64,000 bases of DNA from CF-13 sp035279665 (GCA_035279665.1 DATEHI010000052.1:11464-75463); one strand, 5' to 3'; shown: positions 44,277 through 53,777, counted from the first letter of the stretch. Made by a program: numbers and translations. Notes: generated from the letters alone by a model not told the origin.

Positions 44277-45413
44277 TTATCGTGCGACCGGGAGCGTGAA
44301 GCGGATCTCCGTCCCTTTTCCGGGTTCGCTGATCGCCTCGATCGTGCCCCCGTGAGCGGTCACGATATCTCTCGCGATCGCCAGCCCGAGGCCCGAACCC
44401 GGCGAGCCGGGACCTTTGACGAAGCGCTCGAAGATGCGCGGGCGTAGCTCGTTCGGGATTCCCTGGCCGGTGTCGCGAACCGCGAACGTGACACTGTCAC
44501 CCGTTCGTCGAGCGCTGGCGGTGACCGTCCCGCCGCGGGGCGTATAGCGAATCGCATTGGAGAGCAGATTGCCGAGGACACCTCGAATCCGCGCCGGATC
44601 CGCGTCGACCGCCGGTAGGTCCGGCTCGAGGTCCGCGACCAACCGCGCCGAAGCGGCGTCCGCGGCGCTCTGAAATGCCGCCAGGCTGCTCGTAACGAGG
44701 ACCGGCACATCGACGGCTTCACGCTTGAGCCTCAGGCTGCCGACGTCGGCCAGCGTCATCGTGGCCAGCGCGTCGACGAGCGTGTCGAGCGACGCCGCGG
44801 CATCGAGGATCGGCGTCACGTGCGCCTGGTCACCGGGATAAATACCGTCACCGATGCCCTCGGCTTGCCCGCGAATAATGGCGAGCGGCGTTCGCAGCTC
44901 GTGCGTCAGATCCGCGACAAAGGCGCGCCGGTTGCGGTCGGCGGCCGCGAGACGCGCACTCATCGCGTTGAAGGCGCGGGCCAGCGTCCGAAGCTCACGC
45001 GGGCCGCGCTCGGCGATCTGCACTCCGTAGTCGCCGGCTTCGATCCGCCCGGCGGCGTCGACGAACTCGCCCAGGTTGACGGCCATCCGTTGAAACCGCC
45101 GGCTGCCGCGAACGATGAGGAGCACCAAGAGGATCAGAGCCGCAATCGCGACGAAGCGAACGGCGTGTGGCGCCTCGATCAGGCCGAGGGCGGTGCCGGC
45201 GAGCACCACACCAATCGTGAGCAGCACGGCGATGACCAGAAAAGCGGCTGCGATGAAGCCGGCAATCCGCCAAAGGAAGCGGCGGCCGACACGGCGCCAG
45301 GGCGGCCGGCCGGCCGGCGGCCAGGGCTGACCCTCGGGCCACCAGGGCGGCTGACCGCGGCCACGCGAACCCGGCGGGCCCCAGCCCCGGCCGCGCCATC
45401 CCGACGGGCTCAT
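44277..45413 (-). CDS. Sensor histidine kinase, HAMP/HisKA/HATPase type
   Basis: A 378-aa membrane kinase. A Pro/Gly/Trp-rich cytoplasmic N-terminus precedes two close transmembrane helices (about 48-75 and 84-103), so there is almost no extracytoplasmic sensor. HAMP follows, then the H-box FVADLTHELRTPLAIIRGQ, N-box LLSNAIRYTPRGG and G-boxes DTGQGIP and GSGLGLAIARDI. The start overlaps the response regulator stop by 4 bp. Confidence 0.92.
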   Translation of the reverse strand: MSPSGWRGRGWGPPGSRGRGQPPWWPEGQPWPPAGRPPWRRVGRRFLWRIAGFIAAAFLVIAVLLTIGVVLAGTALGLIEAPHAVRFVAIAALILLVLLIVRGSRRFQRMAVNLGEFVDAAGRIEAGDYGVQIAERGPRELRTLARAFNAMSARLAAADRNRRAFVADLTHELRTPLAIIRGQAEGIGDGIYPGDQAHVTPILDAAASLDTLVDALATMTLADVGSLRLKREAVDVPVLVTSSLAAFQSAADAASARLVADLEPDLPAVDADPARIRGVLGNLLSNAIRYTPRGGTVTASARRTGDSVTFAVRDTGQGIPNELRPRIFERFVKGPGSPGSGLGLAIARDIVTAHGGTIEAISEPGKGTEIRFTLPVAR

Positions 45414-46105
45414 CGCCGTCCATCCGTGAAGCGATAACCGACGCCGAAGACGGTTAACAGGTAGCGCGGATTGTGTGGGTCCGGCTCGATCTTGCGGCGC
45501 AGGTTCTTGATGTGGGCGTCGATCGCGCGCTCGAACGGTTCACCCGCATCGCCATGGACGGCGTTGAGGAGTTGGGCCCGGCTGAACACGCGGCCCGGCT
45601 GCCGTGCCATCGTCGCGAGCAGTTGAAATTCCGTCGGCGTCAACTCGATTCGCGTGCCGGCGATGGTCAGCTCCATGCTCGGCACGATCAGCTCGACGTC
45701 CCCCGAGCGAATCAGGTCGCCCGGCGCTTGGGCGGCTTCGCTGCGACGGAGCACGGAGCGCACGCGCGCGACCAACTCCTTGGGACTGAAGGGCTTGGTG
45801 AGATAGTCGTCGGCACCAAGCTCGAGACCGATCAGCTTGTCGGATTCATCGGTGCGCGCGGTCAGCATGATGATGGGGACGGTACCGTTGCGGCGCAGGG
45901 AGCGGGTCACGTCGAGGCCATCGATGCCGGGCAGGCCGAGGTCGAGGACAACGAGGTCGGGGTGCTGCGTGGACGCCGTCCGTAGCGCCGTTGGCCCGTC
46001 GGCTGCCGTGAACACCGAGAAGCCCCCACGCTCGAGATAATCGCGCACCAGGGTGACGATCTGCGGCTCGTCGTCCACCACCAGGATCGTCTTCACCAGC
46101 GCCAT
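45410..46105 (-). CDS. OmpR/PhoB-type response regulator
   Basis: A 231-aa regulator. The receiver holds VVDDE, the phospho-acceptor Asp in LVVLDLGLPGIDG, and the Lys in YLTKPFSPKE. The C-terminal winged helix is of OmpR type (ELTPTEFQLLATMARQPGRVFSR, HIKNLRRKIEPD). The ATG at 46105 gives the normal N-terminus; the longer upstream frame is rejected. Partner of the kinase downstream. Confidence 0.94.
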   Translation of the reverse strand: MALVKTILVVDDEPQIVTLVRDYLERGGFSVFTAADGPTALRTASTQHPDLVVLDLGLPGIDGLDVTRSLRRNGTVPIIMLTARTDESDKLIGLELGADDYLTKPFSPKELVARVRSVLRRSEAAQAPGDLIRSGDVELIVPSMELTIAGTRIELTPTEFQLLATMARQPGRVFSRAQLLNAVHGDAGEPFERAIDAHIKNLRRKIEPDPHNPRYLLTVFGVGYRFTDGRR

Positions 46106-46172
46106 CCTATGCCGAAGGTTGACAAAGTTGAGGCGGAGTGGGGACTCCGCCTCAATCGGGTGGGAGGGGAAA

Positions 46173-46490
46173 TCAGACCTGGACGGTTCCTGACGGACCC
46201 GTCGGTGCCTGGGGCGCAGTTCCGTGCGCCCGGTCGTGCCAGGCACGCAGCGTCGACTCGATGAAGGGCGGGAGCGTGAACGCCTGCTGATATCCACCAT
46301 GACCGCCGGAGCCATAGCCGCCGAAGGGGCCCCATGGCCCACCGCCGCCATATCGGCCAAATCCCCGCGCAACCATCCGGGCCATCAACATTCGGCGCAC
46401 CAGGCGGCCCCGACCGAAGAGCGCCAGCCCCAGGCCAAGCCCGAGCCACTTCAGCGTCCGGCTCCTACCTCGAGTTCTGTAATCGTTCAT
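46173..46490 (-). CDS. Small Gly-rich protein upstream of the two-component system
   Basis: 105 aa. An N-terminal basic part (MNDYRTRGRSRTLKWLG), a hydrophobic stretch GLGLGLALFG, an Arg/Met-rich segment, and a Gly/Tyr-rich segment (GRYGGGGPWGPFGGYGSGG). GGAGAACGAC provides a ribosome site before the ATG. A 7-bp GC hairpin lies in its leader (about 46517-46541). Unknown function; it may be sensed or regulated by the adjacent kinase. Confidence 0.6.
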   Translation of the reverse strand: MNDYRTRGRSRTLKWLGLGLGLALFGRGRLVRRMLMARMVARGFGRYGGGGPWGPFGGYGSGGHGGYQQAFTLPPFIESTLRAWHDRAHGTAPQAPTGPSGTVQV

Positions 46491-46711
46491 GTCGTTCTCC
46501 TTTATCAGCCGCCCCGATGTTGAAAGGGCGGCGGTTTTATCTGCACTCCATCCTGCCCGAGAGTTGTGAATCAGCTGTGAAGCAATCTGACGTGGCGTGC
46601 GGAGGAGGCTTCGACAGGCAGCTGTCACGAGGGGCGGGAACAATGCACCAACGCGCCCTGAGCCGGCGGCGGTGGGACCCGGAGACCATTCACCGCCGGC
46701 AACGGGCGCGC

Positions 46712-47509
46712 CTAGGGAAGACCCGCCGCGATCTTCAAGACGTCGGCCTTCGAGAGGCCGGATTCGATTCGGTAGGTGACGCCGGCATGCTCCCAGATCA
46801 GCGTGTTGGCTGCCATGCGCAACGTCTCCATCTGGTCCGTACCCGCGACCTTCACGTAGATGATGTGAGGCTCGCCCGCGATCCACCAGCCGGGGTCGCC
46901 GTGCACGGAGACTTCCTCCACTGTCGTGCCCGGCCCGACGCCTTTCGTGATAAAGCCCGGCATGAGGTCGCCGCGAAACTCGCTGATCAGCAAACCCAAC
47001 CCGGTTTGCTTGACCAACGGGATGCCAGGGCGCGGTGCGTACGCCAGCGCGACCTCGCCTCCAGGAATCCCGCTCACGACATAGACCGCCTCCGGTTGGC
47101 CGACCTCAGGGGGTACCGCGATGGAGAAGCTCAGCCTCGATTGGGCGTCGGCCATGGTGGTGCGACGGCCGAGGTCCAGCGGCGTGCCTGGAGACAGCGA
47201 TGGAAGCGGCGACGCCTCGCGGTTTACGATCACTCCTCGAACGTGGAAGAAGTGCGCGATGGCATCGCGTGTCACGGGGTTGGCGAGGGCCGCGGCGCCC
47301 AGCAGGACGAGGAGCACCGCGGCGACCAGGGCGAGCCGGCGCGGATCGCGCCAGAGCTCGAGCCGGCGCGGCCGAGCAATCGGCTGGGCGGTGATGCGCA
47401 GGCGCACGTGGCTCGCCAGGTTGGGGGTCGGTGGGTACGGATAGCGCGGCCCGAGGTCCCGGAGCGCTCGCTCCAGCTCGACGCCGGTCACGCGCCTCGG
47501 ATCAGTCAT
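46712..47509 (-). CDS. Single-pass membrane protein, probable anti-sigma factor with DUF4367-like domain
   Basis: 265 aa. The short N-terminal region (about 60 residues) is followed by a helix (LALVAAVLLVLLGAAALAN) and an extracytoplasmic part ending HGDPGWWIAGEPHIIYV and ANTLIWEHAGVTYRIESGLSKADVLKIA, which is the DUF4367 pattern. The ATG at 47509 overlaps the sigma-factor stop by 8 bp. It probably holds the ECF sigma factor at the membrane. Confidence 0.75.
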   Translation of the reverse strand: MTDPRRVTGVELERALRDLGPRYPYPPTPNLASHVRLRITAQPIARPRRLELWRDPRRLALVAAVLLVLLGAAALANPVTRDAIAHFFHVRGVIVNREASPLPSLSPGTPLDLGRRTTMADAQSRLSFSIAVPPEVGQPEAVYVVSGIPGGEVALAYAPRPGIPLVKQTGLGLLISEFRGDLMPGFITKGVGPGTTVEEVSVHGDPGWWIAGEPHIIYVKVAGTDQMETLRMAANTLIWEHAGVTYRIESGLSKADVLKIAAGLP

Positions 47510-48092
47510 CGGTCTCTCCTCCCGCGATCGGCATGCGGATGTCGGCCGGCAAGGCGGCACGAAGGCGCGCGAGAGCCCGGGAGAGGCGCGACTTTACCGT
47601 ACCCCGCGGGCAGGCGAGTGCTTCCGCCATCTCGGCCTCGGACAGATCGAAAAAGAGTCGGTAGGCAAGGATCAGACGGTCGTCTTCCCGCAGCGTCTTC
47701 AAGGCCGCTATCAGGGTGGAGCGAAACTCATCCGCCTCGGCCGCGTCCTCGGGGGACTGGGCCGAGTCCCCCGAGGATTGGGCGACCAAGGCGCGCTCGG
47801 CCAGGACCGTCCGCCGACGGGCCGATGTCCGGCGATTACGCGCTTCGTTGGCGACGATCCGGCACAGCCAGGGCTTGAATGGCGCGCCGGCGCGGAAACG
47901 GCCGAGCGCGTAGTAGGCGTTCACGAATGCCTCCTGCGCTGCATCTTCCGCCTCGGCGGCGTCACCGGTGACCTGGTAGGCGACCCGAAACGCCAGCTGC
48001 TGGTACTGCTGGACAAGTGCTTCATAAGCGTTGACATCGCCGTGTCGTGCGCGCTCGACGAGCGCTACGTCGTCCAGTGGCCGGCCCTCCAC
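47502..48092 (-). CDS. ECF-type RNA polymerase sigma factor
   Basis: 196 aa, GTG start. Region 2: YEALVQQYQQLAFRVAYQVTG, AEDAAQEAFVNAYYALGRF and FKPWLCRIVANEARNRRTSARRR. Region 4: LREDDRLILAYRLFFDLSEAEMA and CPRGTVKSRLSRALARLR. Coupled to the DUF4367-like membrane protein, the common ECF/anti-sigma arrangement. Confidence 0.92.
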   Translation of the reverse strand: MEGRPLDDVALVERARHGDVNAYEALVQQYQQLAFRVAYQVTGDAAEAEDAAQEAFVNAYYALGRFRAGAPFKPWLCRIVANEARNRRTSARRRTVLAERALVAQSSGDSAQSPEDAAEADEFRSTLIAALKTLREDDRLILAYRLFFDLSEAEMAEALACPRGTVKSRLSRALARLRAALPADIRMPIAGGETDD

Positions 48093-48156
48093 GGATCGAT
48101 TGCTAACCCTTCATACCACCCAGCGCGTCCGCTGGTTCCCGTAGGTCAGCGCCGCG

Positions 48157-49164
48157 TTACGGTAGGGTAATGGTCCGCTCGAAACTGCCGACACCCTCAT
48201 ACGCGATCCGGAGCCGATAGTCGCCCGGGTGCGTGATCACCCAACCCGCCCAGACCTGGGCGGCGGGTCCGATCCCAGTCGAACCCGTCCCGTTCATGTG
48301 CGTTGCGACGCGATCGCCGGCGTCGACGAGTTCATAAGAGAAGGCCAGATGCGGCTTGGCGACGTAGGGAATCGTCGGCCCAACCATCCGGTCGAGCTGC
48401 TTCGCCAACGGCCCGCTTATCACCATATAGACCGAAACCGTGGCGCTGGTTGCCTCGACCCTGGTGAAGCGGACCGTCGAGTCACCCAGTGTTCCTGCGG
48501 CGGGCGGCGGCAACGGGCGACTCGACTCAACCGGGATCGTGCCCTGCAGCGTCCAATCGCCCGCGACCGTTTGGCCGCCCGGAGCAGCTGCGAGTGTGCT
48601 GGCATGCAGGCGGAGACGCGCACCGAGGAACGAATCAGGCCAGGGGAGGCCATCGAAGATCAGGACGTTGTCGCCGGTTCGCGCGTCCGAGGTCCCGCCA
48701 CTGATCGCAATTGCGCGACCAAACTGATCGGTTAGCTCGTTCCGCCCGAAAAGCATGAGGTCGGGCGGATCCACGCTGAGCACGAGGACGGTTTGGTTCT
48801 TGTCGGCGTAACCAGCGACCAGCCGCACCGTGTAACCGGACGACGTTGCGCGGCTGTCCAGGGCGGTGAAACGCCCCTGCAGACCGGCAAGCCCCGCCGA
48901 CCGCAGCGCCGGACCGACGGCGGTTCCGACGATCGGGGCATCGGCCAGGGCCTGCGCGAATCGCGGCGCATAGAACGTGGCCCCACTCACCGAGACGATG
49001 AGCAAAACGACCGCCAGCGCGACGGTTGCCCACCGAGGACGGCGTTGCATCGAACGGGTCCGCCGGGCAGCGGGCTCGGCCATTCGGGCGAGGACGCGCG
49101 GCACCAGCGCGTCCGGCATCGGCAAATCGAGGTCGGCCAAACGATCTTCAAGGCTGGTACTCAT
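48157..49164 (-). CDS. Single-pass membrane protein, probable anti-sigma or sensor partner of an ECF factor
   Basis: 335 aa. A cytoplasmic segment of about 45 residues (LEDRLADLDLPMPDALVPRVLARM) leads into one helix (VALAVVLLIVSVSGATFYA) and a large beta-rich extracytoplasmic domain like the DUF4179/DUF5643-type proteins seen next to ECF factors. Start overlaps the sigma gene by 4 bp (ATGA). No zinc motif visible. Role as anti-sigma factor is inferred from context. Confidence 0.72.
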   Translation of the reverse strand: MSTSLEDRLADLDLPMPDALVPRVLARMAEPAARRTRSMQRRPRWATVALAVVLLIVSVSGATFYAPRFAQALADAPIVGTAVGPALRSAGLAGLQGRFTALDSRATSSGYTVRLVAGYADKNQTVLVLSVDPPDLMLFGRNELTDQFGRAIAISGGTSDARTGDNVLIFDGLPWPDSFLGARLRLHASTLAAAPGGQTVAGDWTLQGTIPVESSRPLPPPAAGTLGDSTVRFTRVEATSATVSVYMVISGPLAKQLDRMVGPTIPYVAKPHLAFSYELVDAGDRVATHMNGTGSTGIGPAAQVWAGWVITHPGDYRLRIAYEGVGSFERTITLP

Positions 49165-49712
49165 CTCGTCTCCTTCAGAAGGATGCGCAGCGTGTCGAGC
49201 GCTCGCCGGATCGCCATCGTCGCCGCAGCCGGGCTGATACCGTACGCAGCCCCGACCTCCGCGAAACCGAGGCCCGCGCCAAACCGCAGCGCGATCATGC
49301 CCCGCTCCCGCGGCCGGAGCCGCCGGACGGCCGCCAGCAGCTCGGCCGCCGTGATCCGCAGGAGCGCAAGGTCTTCGACGTTAACGCCCAACATTGGCTG
49401 CGATCGAAATCGCTCCCACAGCCGGCGACGCCTGGTCGAAACGCGACCGGCGTCGGTCGCGGTGTTGACGACGATCCGCCACAACCAGGTCTCGACCGGC
49501 CCGCGGCTGGCGTCGAACCGTCCCAAATTCCGGATGGCGCGCACCAAGGCATCCTGGGCCAGGTCCTCGGCCTCGACGTCGCCGGCCGCCACCATGGCGG
49601 CGAAACGATAGACGCGCTGCGCGTACCGGGCGCAAAACAGATCAGCTGTTAGCGGCCGATTGTCGCCGCCTTCCACAGGTTCTCCGGGGGCACGCTGCTC
49701 ATGGCCGGCCAC
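49161..49712 (-). CDS. ECF-type RNA polymerase sigma factor
   Basis: 183 aa. Region 2: VEAEDLAQDALVRAIRNLGRF and ETWLWRIVVNTATDAGR. Region 4: LRPRERGMIALRFGAGLGFAEV and GISPAAATMAIRRALDTLR. Third ECF factor of the window; coupled to the membrane protein that follows. Confidence 0.92.
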   Translation of the reverse strand: MAGHEQRAPGEPVEGGDNRPLTADLFCARYAQRVYRFAAMVAAGDVEAEDLAQDALVRAIRNLGRFDASRGPVETWLWRIVVNTATDAGRVSTRRRRLWERFRSQPMLGVNVEDLALLRITAAELLAAVRRLRPRERGMIALRFGAGLGFAEVGAAYGISPAAATMAIRRALDTLRILLKETR

Positions 49713-49796
49713 AGTCTATATACGCTCCGAACTGGAGAACCCTAACAAACGCTCACCGCTGAAGCGGAGCAAGCGACGAGCAGTAGCCTTGAAGCG

Positions 49797-50495
49797 ATGA
49801 CACCCGCGACCAGCCGACAATTCCTCCTGATCGACGGCGACGATACGCTGTGGGAGAACAACGTCTACTTCGAGCAGGCGATCGAGGCGTTCATCGACTT
49901 CCTCGGTCACTCGTCGATGACTCGGGAGCAAGTTCGCGCCGCGCTCGACGAGGTGGAGCACATGAACGTCCGCGTTCACGGGTACGGATCGGCCGCCTTC
50001 ACGAAAAACCTCCAGCAAACGTATGAGCGGCTTGCCGGACGAGACGTAGAGCCGCAAGAGATCGAGCATGTCATGCAACTGGGCCAGCGGATCGCGAGCC
50101 AACCACTGACGCTCATCCCAGAAGTCGCAGCGACGGTCGACTATCTCGCCGGTCGCCACGATCTGATGCTGGTGACCAAGGGGCACCCCGAGGAGCAGCG
50201 GCTAAAGATCGAGCGATCCGGGCTGGAGTCACGCTTTACGGCGACCGCCGTCGTCAGCGAAAAAGCCGTGGAAACTTACCGGGCGATCGTCGAGCAGCGG
50301 CAGCTCGACCCGGCGCGTACCTGGATGATCGGCAACTCGCCGCGCTCCGACATCAACCCCGCGCTCCGGGCCGGACTCAGTGCGGTCTTCATTCCACATG
50401 AGCACACCTGGCGGCTTGAAAAGGAGGAGGTCGACCATGCCGACGGCCGCCTCCTCGTCTTGCGCAGGTTTGCCGAGCTTCGGGCGCATTTCTAG
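49797..50495 (+). CDS. HAD-superfamily hydrolase
   Basis: A 232-aa phosphatase-fold protein. Motif I is LIDGDDTLWENN, with the nucleophile Asp in DGDDT. Motif II is LMLVTKGHPEEQ, and motif III/IV is MIGNSPRSDINPALRAG. It has a C1-type cap helical region (about 25-95). The substrate is unknown. It is a single gene between two minus-strand clusters. Confidence 0.85.
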   Translation: MTPATSRQFLLIDGDDTLWENNVYFEQAIEAFIDFLGHSSMTREQVRAALDEVEHMNVRVHGYGSAAFTKNLQQTYERLAGRDVEPQEIEHVMQLGQRIASQPLTLIPEVAATVDYLAGRHDLMLVTKGHPEEQRLKIERSGLESRFTATAVVSEKAVETYRAIVEQRQLDPARTWMIGNSPRSDINPALRAGLSAVFIPHEHTWRLEKEEVDHADGRLLVLRRFAELRAHF

Positions 50496-50507
50496 CGCGT
50501 CGACGAC

Positions 50508-52874
50508 TTACTCCGTCTGCAGCACCTCGGTTACCCTCGACCGCGCCGCCCACTGCGCCGGGATGAGCGCCCCGAGCATGGCGATCGCGAGGCCGGCCGC
50601 AGCTAGCGCAACGAGCAAGCCGATGTCGAACACGTTGAAGTACTGGCTCGGAATGCCCGTCCCCGAGGCAATCTGGCCCATCAGCACCAGGATGTTGCGG
50701 TGAAGGATCATGCCGCCCGGGATGCCGATGCCGGCACCAACCACGCCGAGTAGCGCGACCGACGCCAGGACCATCGCGGTCACCTGGCCTGGCGTCATGC
50801 CAATGGCCTTGAGGACCGCAACGTCGCGAGCCTTCTCGCGGGTATTCAGCACAACGGTGTTGAAGACGCCGGCGAGCGCGATCAGGGTCAGGATCAGCGC
50901 CAGCCCCGCCAGCGTGCTGTTGATCAGGATGAATGCGGTATCGACGCCGCCCTGGGCGCGAACGTCAACACCGAGCTCGGGGCTGGCCGACTGCAGGGTA
51001 CCTGCGTAAACGTTGGCGTTGGTGCCCGGCCGCAGCTGGATTTCGTACTGCTGTGCCTCAAAATTGCCGGGAAGGCTCCCCCAATCGGTGCGCAGCAGGA
51101 TGTTGTCGCCCTGGATGTCGAAGATTTCGCCGACCAGCCTGAGGCTGAGGTCCTGACCATTCAGGCTGGCGGTGATCGTATCGCCGAGACGGTGTTGCGT
51201 CCTGGTCAGAAACGCTGTCGGTGCCACCGCTTCGCCCGCCGAATTGAACCATCGCCCGCCGATGACCGGATAGCCGAGCCAGGAGGCATCGCCTCGGTAG
51301 GCGGTTAGCGGAACGGGCTCACCGGCGCCTGCCACCGCCACGTCCAGCGTGGTTTCCGAAACGACGTGCGCGGTTCCGGACTGTGCCCCGATCAGGGCCG
51401 TGACCTGCTGGTCGGTTGGCGTGGTGCTTGGGCCTTTGGTACCGGCACCCTGTGGCTGAGCCGTTTCCTTACCGACACCCCCAACCTGCCGAAAGACGGT
51501 GACCTGCACCTGCTGGTCGCGGCTCAGGCCGGACTTGACATCGGCTAGCGATCGGCTCAATCCGAGGCTGAACGTGACCGTTGCGACGCCGATCAGGATC
51601 GCGGCCGCGGTCATTGCCGACCGGACCGGTCGCGCTAGGGAATCACCACCGCCGAGTGTCAGGGCGCGCGGCAGCGCGAGCCGCGCCGCGATTCGAGCAA
51701 GCCGGAACCCGTGTCCGGCGGACGGCGCGCTGCCGGTGGCGATCGCCGTCGCGGCGGTCATTCGGCCTGCGCCCAGGGAAGCGAGCACCGTCGTGATGAT
51801 CACGACCATGAGGATCGCAAGGACTCCGAGGGCATCCGTCACCGGGGCAATCCCGAACGTCTGCGGCAGGTTGAACGCGTGTGCCGTGTCCGCCAGGAAT
51901 GGCTGGCTCAGCACGATGCCGAGCGGCACACCGGCAAGACAGCCGGCGATCGCTGGGATCAGCATCTGGCCGGCCACCACCGACATCACCTGCCCCGGGG
52001 TGAAGCCGATCGACTTCATGATCCCAATGTCACGCGTGCCCGCGATCACGGCACCGCTGACCAGGGTGGCGATGATGAAGACCGATGCCAGCAAGGCGAA
52101 GGCGCTGAAGGCAAGCAGGAAGGGGATCATCACGGCCGTCGTGCGGTCAGCATCGAGCTTGGCCGTGAGGTAGCTGGTGGTATCGATGACGGCGCCCCCG
52201 TGGAGTCCGGCACTGATCCTGTTGGCCACGGTGTCGATGTCGTGCTGCGAGCTGGCATTGACCAATCGGTACTCCATCAAATCGGTGGTCTGGAGCTTCC
52301 CGCTGGTCACCAGCGGCACCGCCGCCGGGACGGTCCAGGCGGCCGGCTGATTGCCGACGCCAACCGCGACACCCACGACCGTCAGGGGCGGCAGCAGACT
52401 GCCGATGCCCGGCGTCACCGTGTCGCCAAGCTGGATCCCACTCCTGTCCGAAAACTGCTGGGACAGGACCACCTCGTTGGGCCGCTGCGCCCAGCGACCG
52501 GCGATCTGCGTCAGACGGTCGACGGCCCCATCCGGTCCGTCGCGTCCCGCGAGCGGTACGGTAAACGTCTGCCCATCGGGTTGCGCAATCGGCCATGGGG
52601 TCACGCGCCAGGGGCCGACAAACGCGCTGACCCCCGCCGTCTGCCCGGTCGCGCGAAGTTGTGCCTCGCTGACAGCAGAGGCGGCGAAGGTCATCGTCAG
52701 GTGCGCGCCCCGGGCCTGCTGAAACGCGTGGTCGAACGGTGCGTCCGACTCGACCAGAAGCGTCAACGCGAGCGTGGCGGAAAGGCTCGAGAGCAGGAGG
52801 ACGATGGCAATGACCGCGGTCTGCACCTTGCGGCGGCGCAGGTCGGCAAGGCTCTTGCGAAGTACGGCGCTCAT
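50508..52874 (-). CDS. ABC transporter permease with two FtsX domains (MacB/LolE-like)
   Basis: 788 aa with about eight transmembrane helices: one N-terminal, three around 255-370, one around 420, and three at the C-terminus. Two MacB periplasmic-core-like domains alternate with two FtsX domains. SIGFTPGQVMSVV and AIGMTPGQVTAMV are the paired coupling-helix repeats. It works with the ATPase encoded 4 bp upstream in export or mechanotransmission, typically of peptides or lipoproteins. Confidence 0.9.
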   Translation of the reverse strand: MSAVLRKSLADLRRRKVQTAVIAIVLLLSSLSATLALTLLVESDAPFDHAFQQARGAHLTMTFAASAVSEAQLRATGQTAGVSAFVGPWRVTPWPIAQPDGQTFTVPLAGRDGPDGAVDRLTQIAGRWAQRPNEVVLSQQFSDRSGIQLGDTVTPGIGSLLPPLTVVGVAVGVGNQPAAWTVPAAVPLVTSGKLQTTDLMEYRLVNASSQHDIDTVANRISAGLHGGAVIDTTSYLTAKLDADRTTAVMIPFLLAFSAFALLASVFIIATLVSGAVIAGTRDIGIMKSIGFTPGQVMSVVAGQMLIPAIAGCLAGVPLGIVLSQPFLADTAHAFNLPQTFGIAPVTDALGVLAILMVVIITTVLASLGAGRMTAATAIATGSAPSAGHGFRLARIAARLALPRALTLGGGDSLARPVRSAMTAAAILIGVATVTFSLGLSRSLADVKSGLSRDQQVQVTVFRQVGGVGKETAQPQGAGTKGPSTTPTDQQVTALIGAQSGTAHVVSETTLDVAVAGAGEPVPLTAYRGDASWLGYPVIGGRWFNSAGEAVAPTAFLTRTQHRLGDTITASLNGQDLSLRLVGEIFDIQGDNILLRTDWGSLPGNFEAQQYEIQLRPGTNANVYAGTLQSASPELGVDVRAQGGVDTAFILINSTLAGLALILTLIALAGVFNTVVLNTREKARDVAVLKAIGMTPGQVTAMVLASVALLGVVGAGIGIPGGMILHRNILVLMGQIASGTGIPSQYFNVFDIGLLVALAAAGLAIAMLGALIPAQWAARSRVTEVLQTE

Positions 52875-53581
52875 TGGAGCTGCACCAGGCTGCGGGACCC
52901 ATCGCCGCGCTGATCAGCGACAGCGCCGTCGACCAGCCGGACGACGCGCGTGGCGCTCGACCGGGCCAGCCGCTCGTCGTGGGTCACGAGCACCAGCGTC
53001 TGTCCGGTGCGGTTCAGGTCGCCGAGGATGGCCATCACCTGGTCGCCGGAGTGTGAGTCGAGGGCGCCGGTCGGTTCGTCCGCCAGCAGCAAGACCGGAT
53101 TGTTGATGAGCGCCCGCGCGATCGCCACACGCTGTCGCTCGCCACCACTCATCCGAGCCGGGTACTGGTCTCGCAAGGGCGCGATGCCGAGGCGTTCGAG
53201 CAGATCCAGCGCCCGCCGGCGCGCCTGGCCAGGTTTCATCCCGGCGAGCTGGGCCGGGATCGTGACATTGTCGAGTGCCGTCAAATTGTTGAGCAGGTTG
53301 AAGAACTGGAAGATGATCCCCACTCGAGCGCGGCGGAAGCGCGCCAGGCCGGCCTCGCTGAGCCGGCCGAGGTCGACGCCGTCGACGACGATCGTTCCCT
53401 TCGTCGGACGATCCAGGCCGCCGATCACGTTGAGCAGCGTGGACTTTCCGCTTCCAGACGGCCCCATGATGGCGGTCACCTCGCCGGCGGCGATGCCGAT
53501 CGAGACGCCATCGAGCGCTGCGTGCGCGCGTTCGCCGTTGTAGACCTTCCTGACCTCGGTCAGCGCGATGAGTTCGGCCAT
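52871..53581 (-). CDS. ABC transporter ATP-binding protein, LolD/MacB type
   Basis: 236 aa. Walker A GPSGSGKSTLL, Q-loop FQFFNLLNNLTALDNV, signature MSGGERQRVAIARAL, Walker B LLLADEPTGALDS and switch THDERLA. The ATG at 53581 has AAGGAG at a good distance; a GTG 6 bp upstream is too close to it. Overlaps the permease start by 4 bp. The two are likely controlled by the divergent kinase/regulator pair. Confidence 0.92.
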   Translation of the reverse strand: MAELIALTEVRKVYNGERAHAALDGVSIGIAAGEVTAIMGPSGSGKSTLLNVIGGLDRPTKGTIVVDGVDLGRLSEAGLARFRRARVGIIFQFFNLLNNLTALDNVTIPAQLAGMKPGQARRRALDLLERLGIAPLRDQYPARMSGGERQRVAIARALINNPVLLLADEPTGALDSHSGDQVMAILGDLNRTGQTLVLVTHDERLARSSATRVVRLVDGAVADQRGDGSRSLVQLQ

Positions 53582-53689
53582 GACCACGCTCCTTTTGGGC
53601 TGCGGCCCACGGTTGATGGAGCGCAGCCTATGGTGGATTCAGCGCGCCGGCGTCATCGCCAGAGATGAATTCGGATCATTCCTGCGGGC

Positions 53690-53750
53690 GATGGTTCGCC
53701 GGGCTCATCCCGCCGAATGACCCCGGCTCATCCCCCGGGCTGATGCGCCG
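53690..53750. promoter_or_regulatory. Direct repeats in the promoter region between the ABC exporter and the NarL-type kinase
   Basis: GGGCTCATCCCGCC, CGGCTCATCCCCCG and GGGCTGATGCG lie in series about 20 bp apart between divergent operons. They could be binding sites for the response regulator at 54917. Only spacing and similarity support this. Confidence 0.3.
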
Positions 53751-53777
53751 CGCACGCCGCCCCGCTAGAGTCGTGGT

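Noticed and set aside
46334..47878. A 514-aa plus-strand frame
   Set aside because: Shadow of the minus-strand sigma/anti-sigma and Gly-rich genes; low-complexity Arg-rich translation.
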